Origin: Bacteroidales bacterium
GTDB taxonomy: Bacteria; Bacteroidota; Bacteroidia; Bacteroidales; F082
Direction of reading: 5' to 3'
Length of the DNA: 58,485 bases
Assembly (NCBI GenBank): GCA_017649945.1
Contig: JAGCFU010000001.1
Coordinates: 1 to 58,485, forward strand
Position 1 is the first letter of the stretch. Each line of letters starts with the position of its first letter. Below are positions 16,119-23,816 of this stretch, in pieces. The translations under genes and the position numbers were made by a program. Below the pieces are notes generated by a model. The model saw only the letters and a program-made list of their open reading frames with translations, did not search any database and was not told the origin of the DNA.

Positions 16119-18002
16119 ATGAATAAACTCAACCTCCAAACAACTAACATTGTGGACGAAAACATAAAGAAGATAGCCGAACTCTTCCCCAACTGCCTCA
16201 CCGAGCGCCTCGACGAGAACGGGAAGCCAGAAGTGGCGATTGACTTCGACCAGCTGCGGCAGGAGCTCTCGAAGGACATCGTGGAAGGCCCCGAGGAACG
16301 CTACCAGTTCACCTGGCCCGACAAGCGCAACGCCATCCGCCTTGCCAACGCGCCGACCACCGACACGCTGCGTCCCTGCCGCGAGGAAAGCGTCGATTTC
16401 GACAACACGCAGAACCTCTACATTGAGGGCGACAACCTGCAGGTGCTGAAACTGTTGCGCGAGAACTACCTCGGCAAGGTGAAGATGATTTACATTGACC
16501 CGCCTTACAACACGGGCAACGATTTTGTGTATAACGACGACTTCGCCCAAAGTGCCGGCGAGTATATCCATAACAGCGGGCAGGAGGACGAGGAAGGCAA
16601 CCGCCTCGTGGCCAACACCGAGAGCAACGGCCGCTTCCACACCGACTGGCTCAACATGATTTACCCCCGCCTAAAAGTGGCAAAGGATTTGTTGAGCGAG
16701 GATGGGGTGATTTTTATTTCGATTGATGACAATGAGGTAGAGAATTTAAAGAAATTATGTAATGAAGTGTTTGGTGAACAAAACTTTGAGGGACATATTC
16801 ATTGGAGAAGAAGACATAATCAACCGAATGATAAGACGAAAATGATAGGTATTGTAGCGGAGCATATAATTGTATATGCAAAAAACTCACAGTATTTAAA
16901 AAGTGTTGGCGTTGGTAAGTTGGATGTTACGGCCTCATTTTCGAATCCAGATAATGACCCTAAAGGACCATGGGCTAGTAAACCGTGGAAAGTTGGTTCG
17001 GATCAATCAGGTAGTGCATACAAAATAGTTACTCCAACAGGAAAAATTTTGGATGGAGAATGGATGGGAGAAGAAAAGACTTATTTACAACACCTTGAGG
17101 AAGGACGAATTTATTTTCCTAAAGGTGGTGATGGTTTCCCAAGAAAAAAGTATTATGAATTTGAACGAACAGAGGAAGGCCAGTGTGCTACAAACTGGTG
17201 GACTCATGAACAATTTGGTCATAATCAAGGTGCCAATGACTACGCCACATCTTTATTTGGTAAAAAGAATATTTTTAGCAACCCCAAGCCTGTGGAATTG
17301 ATTAGAGGATTAATTAAAGTGGGAAATGTTAAATGTGAAGATGTAGTTCTTGATTTCTTTTCTGGTTCTGCAACGGTTGCAGATACAATCATGCAACTTA
17401 ATGCCGAAGATGGAGGCAACCGCAAGTTCATCATGGTGCAACTGCCAGAAGCAACCGATGAGAAAAGCGAAGCATACAAGGCTGGCTATAAGGACATTTG
17501 CGAAATCGGCAAAGAACGTATCCGTCGAGCCGGCAAAAAAATCGTTGAAGAACAAAAGGCAAAGCAAGCGGATTTGTTCAGTGGCGAACAGAAACCGTTG
17601 GACATAGGTTTCCGTGTGCTCAAACTTGACAGTTCCAACATGCAGGATGTGTATTACTCGCCCGAGCAGTTCAACGAGAACCTGCTCTTCGAGGACAACA
17701 TCAAGCACGACCGCACCGACGAGGATCTGCTTTTCCAAGCCATGATAGAGCTCGGCATCGAGCTTTCAGCCAAGATAGAGCAACGCGAAATCGCGGGCAA
17801 GACCGTCTGGAGCGTCGCCGACAACTACCTCATGGCCTGCTTCGATAAGGACGTGAACGAAACCACCATCACCGAAATCGCCCGCCAGCATCCCTACTAC
17901 TTCGTCATGCGCGACAGCAGCCTCGCCACGGACAACGTAGCGGACAACTTTGAGCAGATTTGGGAGGAGTATAGTAAAGACACAATTAGAAAGATTTTCT
18001 AG
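16119..18002 (+). CDS. mod: Type III restriction-modification methyltransferase (Mod)
   Basis: An N6-adenine DNA methyltransferase of the beta class, with DPPYNTGNDF (residues 127-136) before the SAM motif DFFSGSAT (412-419) and the target recognition region in between. It sets the sequence specificity for both methylation and cleavage. The ATG at 16119 gives the usual MNKLNLQT opening; an in-frame ATG at 16098 is less likely. The ends (16119 to about 16670 and 17400-17980) are rich in GCC, CGC and AAC codons, while the centre is AT-rich, indicating replacement of the recognition domain. The next gene starts 2 bases after the stop. Confidence 0.93.
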   Translation: MNKLNLQTTNIVDENIKKIAELFPNCLTERLDENGKPEVAIDFDQLRQELSKDIVEGPEERYQFTWPDKRNAIRLANAPTTDTLRPCREESVDFDNTQNLYIEGDNLQVLKLLRENYLGKVKMIYIDPPYNTGNDFVYNDDFAQSAGEYIHNSGQEDEEGNRLVANTESNGRFHTDWLNMIYPRLKVAKDLLSEDGVIFISIDDNEVENLKKLCNEVFGEQNFEGHIHWRRRHNQPNDKTKMIGIVAEHIIVYAKNSQYLKSVGVGKLDVTASFSNPDNDPKGPWASKPWKVGSDQSGSAYKIVTPTGKILDGEWMGEEKTYLQHLEEGRIYFPKGGDGFPRKKYYEFERTEEGQCATNWWTHEQFGHNQGANDYATSLFGKKNIFSNPKPVELIRGLIKVGNVKCEDVVLDFFSGSATVADTIMQLNAEDGGNRKFIMVQLPEATDEKSEAYKAGYKDICEIGKERIRRAGKKIVEEQKAKQADLFSGEQKPLDIGFRVLKLDSSNMQDVYYSPEQFNENLLFEDNIKHDRTDEDLLFQAMIELGIELSAKIEQREIAGKTVWSVADNYLMACFDKDVNETTITEIARQHPYYFVMRDSSLATDNVADNFEQIWEEYSKDTIRKIF

Positions 18003-18004
18003 TC

Positions 18005-18805
18005 ATGGAGTATTTCTCAAATATTGAAAAAGGAGCATTGGTTAAGCTGTTTAACAGAGATGGCTATGTGTTGGACTTTTCAACATCGGATTTTGACGTC
18101 TTTACTATGAACAGCGTAGGCGTTGCTTTGTGCGAAAAGTATAAGTTATCCAAAGGGAGGTCATTAAACGCCTATATTTCAGAGGCAACGGAAAAGGAGT
18201 CAGCAAAACTTCTTATTGACTTGTTTGATTATTATGAATTAAATGGCTTCATGGATAAACCATTTGAGAAAGAGAACTACTATTCAGCATATCAACGGTG
18301 TAAACCAATTGTAGAACGAGTTCGTTCAATGTTGAACAATTCAATGATTCCGGTAGATAATCTCAAGACTGTATTTTCCAATGATTATATCTCATCTCAA
18401 TTAGATATGATGCTTAATATGCAAGGGGAGAATCCGACAGAGGCAATTGGAAAAGCAAAAGAGCTCATAGAGAACTGTTGTAAAACGATTTTAGAAGATA
18501 AAGGAGTTGAAATTAATAACAAATGGGATGTTGGTAATTTAGTGGATGAAACAATGAAGTTGTTAGAAATCACTCCCAAGCATATTCCTGATACAGCAAA
18601 AGAAGCAAAAGCCATAAAAGCATTATTACAAGAGTTGAAGGGAATTGCATCTCAAATAGCGATTATTAGGAATGCTTATGGTAGCGGACATGGGAAAAGT
18701 GCATCATATAAAGGCTTGCAAGAGCGACATGCAAAACTAGCAATTGGAAGTAGTGTGACTTTAGTAAACTTCTTATGGGATTCGTTTGAAAGAAAAAGTA
18801 ATTGA
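18005..18805 (+). CDS. Abortive infection protein with C-terminal HEPN-type domain
   Basis: A 266-residue protein. The N-terminal part (1-130, with DFSTSDFDVFTMNSVG) resembles AbiJ-type N-terminal domains. The C-terminal part (about 135-262) matches the abortive infection C-terminus (Abi_C) family, a HEPN-like helical fold. IRNAYGSGH (221-229) holds Arg222 and His229 in the R-x6-H spacing of HEPN ribonucleases. Predicted action is RNA cleavage that stops growth of infected cells. It lies between Mod (2-base gap) and the TPR gene (15 bases), so it is co-translated with the restriction subunits. It is AT-rich, unlike them. Confidence 0.8.
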   Translation: MEYFSNIEKGALVKLFNRDGYVLDFSTSDFDVFTMNSVGVALCEKYKLSKGRSLNAYISEATEKESAKLLIDLFDYYELNGFMDKPFEKENYYSAYQRCKPIVERVRSMLNNSMIPVDNLKTVFSNDYISSQLDMMLNMQGENPTEAIGKAKELIENCCKTILEDKGVEINNKWDVGNLVDETMKLLEITPKHIPDTAKEAKAIKALLQELKGIASQIAIIRNAYGSGHGKSASYKGLQERHAKLAIGSSVTLVNFLWDSFERKSN

Positions 18806-18820
18806 TAAATGGTATATATT

Positions 18821-19960
18821 ATGAAAACTAAACATTTAATAACAATTATTATGATTTTGGTTTGTCTGAATGTATTTGGACAGCAAAAGAATACTGTGCC
18901 CATGACGGTACAGTCTCAAAAGACTGAGGTTCAAGTTTTGGAGGAAACTATATTGCAGTTGCAAGCGGAAAACCAAGTTATGCAAAAGCAAATGGAAAGT
19001 ATTGAAAAAGATGTGGAATTGTATCGTGCTGATTTGCGAGCGATAGCATCTGATTTAACAGGAAAGATGTCTCATTGGCTGACCGTTTTAAGCATTTTAA
19101 TAGGCGCGATTGTTACGATATTAGGTGCAGGATTGGGGATTGTTGTGCCTTTGATATTGAACAATAAAAGTGAAAAAAGAATAAACGAAAAGATTGATGA
19201 GATAAAGCAAGAAGTGGCTTTTGCGAAAACATATAAAATGCAAGCAGAATCTTCTGAGGAAAAAGCCAATGAATATTCTATCACTGCTGAAGAAGCAACC
19301 AAAGAAATAGATAATATAATTAAAATCAATCAGCTGTATATTAAAGCATCAGCTGAAAAAGATAAAATAAAAGCAATTGGATATATTAATCAAGCTATCA
19401 AACTTGATCCTGATGACGCTTTTGCGTATTACTTCCGTGCTAGCATGAAAGATGACTTGGGAGACAAAGAAGGAGCTGTTGCCGATTACGACAAAGCTAT
19501 ATTGCTCAATCCAGATTATGCTGAAGCATATAATAATCGTGGCTTTACAAAGGAGGATTTGGGAAATAAGATGGGAGCTCTTGCTGACTATAACAAGGCT
19601 ATTTTGATTAGGGATGATTATGAGGTTGCTTATAACAATCGTGGTTATTTAAAAAGCAGTCTAGGTGATATAAATGGAGCTTTTGAGGACTTCAATATAG
19701 CTATATCATTAAAGCCAGATTACCCAAATCCATATAATCATCGTGGTATGTTGAAATTAAAGATAGGAGATTTAGACGGAGCGATTGATGATATTAATAG
19801 GGCAATATTATTGGATCCAAACTATGCTGATGCATATTACAGCCGTGCACAGTATTATAGAAAACTTGCAGAAACGGAAGAAGACCCAACAAAGAAAGCA
19901 GAATTGATTGCTAAAGCTGAAGCTGATGAAGAAAAAGCTAAATCATTAGGAGACAAATAA
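18821..19960 (+). CDS. Membrane-anchored TPR protein
   Basis: With the ATG at 18821 the 379-residue product has a signal-peptide-like start (MKTKHLITIIMILVCLNVFG), a coiled coil (about 35-75), a strong membrane segment (about 86-113), a second coil, and five or six tetratricopeptide repeats (about 180-350, e.g. AYNNRGFTKEDLGNKMGALA). If the signal is cleaved, the coil would be periplasmic and the TPR domain cytoplasmic. TPR domains bind peptides or partner proteins, so it may tether the HEPN or Res proteins to the membrane; this is inference. Its stop overlaps the Res start by one base (TAATG). Confidence 0.75.
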   Translation: MKTKHLITIIMILVCLNVFGQQKNTVPMTVQSQKTEVQVLEETILQLQAENQVMQKQMESIEKDVELYRADLRAIASDLTGKMSHWLTVLSILIGAIVTILGAGLGIVVPLILNNKSEKRINEKIDEIKQEVAFAKTYKMQAESSEEKANEYSITAEEATKEIDNIIKINQLYIKASAEKDKIKAIGYINQAIKLDPDDAFAYYFRASMKDDLGDKEGAVADYDKAILLNPDYAEAYNNRGFTKEDLGNKMGALADYNKAILIRDDYEVAYNNRGYLKSSLGDINGAFEDFNIAISLKPDYPNPYNHRGMLKLKIGDLDGAIDDINRAILLDPNYADAYYSRAQYYRKLAETEEDPTKKAELIAKAEADEEKAKSLGDK

Positions 19961-22900
19961 TGAAATTCAAATTCAAAATACAGCAATATCAGACCGATGC
20001 GGTGGAAAGCACGGTGAGCGTGTTCGCAGGGCAACCCTCGAAGACCAACGCGCAGTACCGCCGCGACTTGGGCAAGCAGAAACAGCAGCTGAAAGCTGAG
20101 TTTGAGGAGGAGTATGTGGGTTACCGCAATGCCGATGTGGAACTCAACACCAGTCAGTTGTTGGAAAACATCCACCATCAGCAAGTGCAGAACGATATCC
20201 CGCCGAGCAAGTCCTTAGCGGCCACCAACGGTCTCGGTGCATGTTCCTTGGATGTGGAGATGGAGACGGGCACGGGCAAAACCTACGTCTATATCAAGAC
20301 CATGTTCGAGATGAACAAACGCTTCGGCTGGTCGAAGTTCATCGTGGTGGTGCCCAGCATCGCCATCCGTGAAGGTGTCTATAAGAGTTTCACCATGCTG
20401 GAAGAGCATTTCATGGAACTCTACGGCAAGAAAGCCCGTTATTTCATCTACAACAGCGCCAACCTCACCCAAATCGACTCGTTCAGCAGCGATGCCAGCA
20501 TCAACGTGATGATTATCAACGTGCAGGCGTTCAACACCTCGTTCAAGGAAGGTGCGGCCAATAAGGAGGCGCGTATCATCTACTCCAAACGCGACGATTT
20601 CCAAAGCCGTCGTCCCATCGATGTGATTGCCGCCAACCGTCCTATCATCATCATGGACGAGCCGCAGAAGATGGAGGGCGAAGCCACGCAAAAGGCCTTG
20701 CGCAACTTCAAGCCGCTGTTTGTGCTCAACTATTCCGCCACCCACAAGACCTCGCACAACTGTATCTATGCGCTAGATGCCTACGATGCCTACAAACAAC
20801 GCTTGGTGAAGAAAATCCAAGTGAAGGGCATCACGGTGCAGAACTTGTTGGGCACTCAGAGCTACATCTATTTCGACAGCATTATCCTTTCGAAGAACCA
20901 TGCCCCCATAGTCAAGTTGGAAATCGAGGTGAAAGGCGCCGCTGCCACCCGCCGACAACTTTGCAAGTTCGAGCAAGGCGATTCGCTGTTTGCCATTTCG
21001 CAACTTCCTGCCTACAAGGATTTTGTCATCACGGAAATCAACCCACTGACGAATACTGTCTATTTCCAAAACGGCAAACAACTGCGTCAAGGCGAGGTGA
21101 TGGGCGATGTCAGCGAAAAAGCCATCCAACTGATTCAGATTCGGGAAACCATCAAGTCGCATTTTGAGAAGGAGAGAGCCTTGTTCCAGCAAGGCATCAA
21201 GACCCTTTCGCTGTTCTTCATCGACGAGGTGGCCAACTACAAAAGCTATGATACGGACGGAAACGAAGTGCAAGGTCCGCTGTGGAAGATGTTTGAGGAC
21301 GAATACAACCGTTATCTGAACGAGAACTTGACTCTGTTTGAGGACGATTATCAGAGATACCTGCGTCGTTTCGCCGCCGCGCAAGTACACAACGGCTATT
21401 TTTCCATCGACAAGAAAGGCCATTCAATTGATAGTGAGGTAAAACGCGGCAAGGATACATCAGATGACATCTCTGCTTACGACCTGATTCTGAAGAACAA
21501 GGAACGCCTGTTGAGTTTCGACGAACCGACACGATTCATATTCTCCCACTCCGCCTTGCGCGAAGGTTGGGACAACCCCAACGTGTTCCAAATCTGCACG
21601 TTGCGCCACGCCAACTCCAGCACTGCCAAACGACAGGAAGTGGGTCGTGGTTTACGCATCTGCGTTGATAACGACGGCAACCGCATGGACAAGGAACGCT
21701 TGGGTGATGCCGTACACGATACCAACAAACTGACCGTCATCGCCAACGAGAACTACAGTTCTTTCGTTGATGCTTTGCAGAAAGAGACCAAAGACACCCT
21801 TCGTGAACGTCCGACACAAGCTACGGTCGATTACTTCAAGGGCGTTACGGTCAAAGTGGGTGATGAGAAACACACCATCTCGGAGCAGGAGGCTGCCAGC
21901 ATCGTCACTTATCTCTATGAGAATGACTATATAGATGAGAAGGGCAACATCCTGCAAGACTATCACACTGATATGGATAAGGGTAATTTAGCCCCGATGA
22001 GCAAGAAGTTGCAGCCCATCGAAGAGCAGGTGCATAAACTCATCCAGAGCATCTTTGATCCCGCCGCTTTGGAAGACATGGTGGAAGATGCCAACGGCAA
22101 GGCAGAAGTGGTGAACGAGCGTTTGAACGACAATGCCGAGAAGAAGGAATTCAAAGCCTTGTGGAACGAAATCAACCACCGCTATGTCTATACGGTGCAT
22201 TACGACAGCGAAGAACTGATTCAGAAAGCCATTGCCGCCATCAACAGCGAGTTGAGTGTCACGCAGTTGAAGTATGTAGTGACCACAGGCACGCAAGGCA
22301 CTGACGACTTGGACTTCACTGGCGAACAGAGCACTCGGACAAAGGAGATGCGTGATGTGTCAACCAGCAATGTGCCTTACGATTTGGTGGGCGACATCGC
22401 CAAAGCAGCCACGCTAACCCGCCGCACGGTCACCCGCATTTTGAAAGGGATTCAGCGGTCGAAGCTGTACATGTTCAAGAACAATCCCGAAGAGTTCATC
22501 CGCAAGGTAAGCCATATCATCCGCGAGCAGAAAGCCACGATGATTGTTGAGCATATCAGCTATAATCGAACAGAAAACCATTACGATTCTGATATCTTTA
22601 CCAAGGAAAAGAGTCGCCAGACTGTTGATAAGGCATATTCTTCAAAGAAACATATTCTTGATTACGTATTTGCTGATAGCCAAGGCGAGCGTACTTTTGC
22701 TGAGGATTTAGATAAGGCAGAGGAAGTATGTGTCTATGCCAAGTTGCCGAGGTCGTTCCAGATTCCTACGCCAGTTGGTAATTATGCACCTGATTGGGCT
22801 ATTGCTTTTAACGATAACATGGGAATAAAACATGTTTTCTTTATAGCTGAAACAAAGGGAAGCATGGATTCTATGCAGTTGAAAGGCGTGGAGTTGGCGA

Positions 22901-23010
22901 AAATCGAATGTGCCAAAAAGCTGTTCAATAATCTCTCAACCTCAAATGTCCGCTATCATGAGGTGAATAGCTACCACATGATGTTGGATGTTATGAAATC
23001 AATAGATTAA
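19960..23010 (+). CDS. res: Type III restriction endonuclease helicase-nuclease subunit (Res)
   Basis: Cleaves DNA after ATP-driven movement when Mod finds unmethylated sites. The 1016 residues have Walker A METGTGKT (about 101-108), DEPQ box IIMDEPQKMEG (about 231-241), motif III NYSATHK, and motifs V/VI HSALREGWDNPN and QEVGRGLR (about 529-565). The C-terminal PD-(D/E)xK nuclease shows PDWAI (about 944-948) and ETKGS (about 965-969), all apparently intact. The length is typical. Sequence is GC-rich up to about 22550 and more AT-rich over the nuclease part, so that end may have been exchanged. It is the last gene of the tightly packed mod operon. Confidence 0.93.
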   Translation: MKFKFKIQQYQTDAVESTVSVFAGQPSKTNAQYRRDLGKQKQQLKAEFEEEYVGYRNADVELNTSQLLENIHHQQVQNDIPPSKSLAATNGLGACSLDVEMETGTGKTYVYIKTMFEMNKRFGWSKFIVVVPSIAIREGVYKSFTMLEEHFMELYGKKARYFIYNSANLTQIDSFSSDASINVMIINVQAFNTSFKEGAANKEARIIYSKRDDFQSRRPIDVIAANRPIIIMDEPQKMEGEATQKALRNFKPLFVLNYSATHKTSHNCIYALDAYDAYKQRLVKKIQVKGITVQNLLGTQSYIYFDSIILSKNHAPIVKLEIEVKGAAATRRQLCKFEQGDSLFAISQLPAYKDFVITEINPLTNTVYFQNGKQLRQGEVMGDVSEKAIQLIQIRETIKSHFEKERALFQQGIKTLSLFFIDEVANYKSYDTDGNEVQGPLWKMFEDEYNRYLNENLTLFEDDYQRYLRRFAAAQVHNGYFSIDKKGHSIDSEVKRGKDTSDDISAYDLILKNKERLLSFDEPTRFIFSHSALREGWDNPNVFQICTLRHANSSTAKRQEVGRGLRICVDNDGNRMDKERLGDAVHDTNKLTVIANENYSSFVDALQKETKDTLRERPTQATVDYFKGVTVKVGDEKHTISEQEAASIVTYLYENDYIDEKGNILQDYHTDMDKGNLAPMSKKLQPIEEQVHKLIQSIFDPAALEDMVEDANGKAEVVNERLNDNAEKKEFKALWNEINHRYVYTVHYDSEELIQKAIAAINSELSVTQLKYVVTTGTQGTDDLDFTGEQSTRTKEMRDVSTSNVPYDLVGDIAKAATLTRRTVTRILKGIQRSKLYMFKNNPEEFIRKVSHIIREQKATMIVEHISYNRTENHYDSDIFTKEKSRQTVDKAYSSKKHILDYVFADSQGERTFAEDLDKAEEVCVYAKLPRSFQIPTPVGNYAPDWAIAFNDNMGIKHVFFIAETKGSMDSMQLKGVELAKIECAKKLFNNLSTSNVRYHEVNSYHMMLDVMKSID

Positions 23011-23013
23011 ATA

Positions 23014-23120
23014 CTATTAGGAAATCTAATGATGTTATTGAAGGTTATAGAGATGATATTATTGCCGTGAAAGATACAGCAGCTACATATAGTGCTGTTC
23101 GAATAGAGGCTATAGTGTGA
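23014..23120 (+). pseudogene. Possible decayed gene fragment after res
   Basis: About 35 codons remain open in one frame and read SNDVIEGYRDDIIAVKDTAATYSAV-like sequence with protein character, ending at TGA (23118-23120), with no start codon or binding site. It may be the remnant of a gene truncated when the island changed, or chance. Confidence 0.25.
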
Positions 23121-23155
23121 GTTTATAGTAGTTTAATAGTTTAAAGGGGGTGATT

Positions 23156-23776
23156 ATGTTACCAGCAAACGCTAAAATCGTAAAATGTCCGTTTTGCGGC
23201 GAGCAAAAAGAGCTGCTGAACCTCGCGTCGGGCAATACTTGCGGAGCCAGACATTGGTCCGACCAGAAAATGATTGCCCCGATGCTGCCTCAGGTTTCCC
23301 CGGTGCAGAAATGCCCTGCATGTGGAAAGTATTATCTGGAATATAACCAGACTTACGAGGAAGGCGACGGCTGGTCGTCGGAACGCGGCGAGCTCTCATA
23401 TCAGCAATGGAAAGAGGCCTACGCGCAGCTTCAGTCGGATAAAAGCATCACAAAAAATGATTTGCAGATTGTCAGACATCAGCTGATTCAGGCTTTTAAT
23501 GATGATTATTATCGATACGATGCCGATGAAGCGCCTGCTGAAGAAGAGACCTATTTCGTGAATGTTATCCATGAATATATCGACGCCTGCTCATGGAATA
23601 AAAAGAACCTCTTGTTTAAGGCCGAGCTTTATCGTGAAGCGGGCGAGATGAGCAAATGCGCCGAAGTGCTGTCGAAAATATCCCTTGAGAAGCTTCAAGA
23701 CTATGAAGCGAAGATTTACAAGGAGATAGAATCACGTATGAAAAACGGTGATAAAAAGGTTTTCAGAATAAACTGA
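23156..23776 (+). CDS. Zinc-ribbon hypothetical protein
   Basis: A 206-residue cytoplasmic protein with two CPxC knuckles: KCPFCGEQ (residues 10-17) and KCPACGKYY (about 52-60), which together would bind one zinc ion. The rest is helical and acidic, including a TPR-like C-terminal pair of helices. I do not recognise a named family. The ATG at 23156 is preceded by AAAGGGGG, a good ribosome site; a GTG at 23150 is possible but lies within that site. It converges on parE after 40 bases. It probably marks return to the ancestral chromosome after the island. Confidence 0.7.
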   Translation: MLPANAKIVKCPFCGEQKELLNLASGNTCGARHWSDQKMIAPMLPQVSPVQKCPACGKYYLEYNQTYEEGDGWSSERGELSYQQWKEAYAQLQSDKSITKNDLQIVRHQLIQAFNDDYYRYDADEAPAEEETYFVNVIHEYIDACSWNKKNLLFKAELYREAGEMSKCAEVLSKISLEKLQDYEAKIYKEIESRMKNGDKKVFRIN

Positions 23777-23816
23777 ATGAATAATGTAAGTGAGCGTATC
23801 GCCCAAACGACGGCTT

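Noticed and set aside
16068-16640. A 190-codon open frame opposite the start of mod
   Set aside because: It mirrors the GC-rich codons of mod; the well-supported methyltransferase lies on the other strand.
20215-21423. Long open frames on the minus strand opposite res
   Set aside because: They are opposite-strand shadows of the GC-rich res gene: no start context, and translations with no family features.
9294-23010. The island as DISARM or BREX
   Set aside because: No DUF1998 (DrmB), no PglZ phosphatase and no BrxC-type ATPase are present; the methyltransferase and helicase-nuclease are of the type III Mod/Res kind.
9294-23010. The island as a mobile element carrying its own integrase or transposase
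   Set aside because: No integrase, recombinase or transposase gene was found, no tRNA gene lies at either edge, and I could not find matching direct repeats at both ends.
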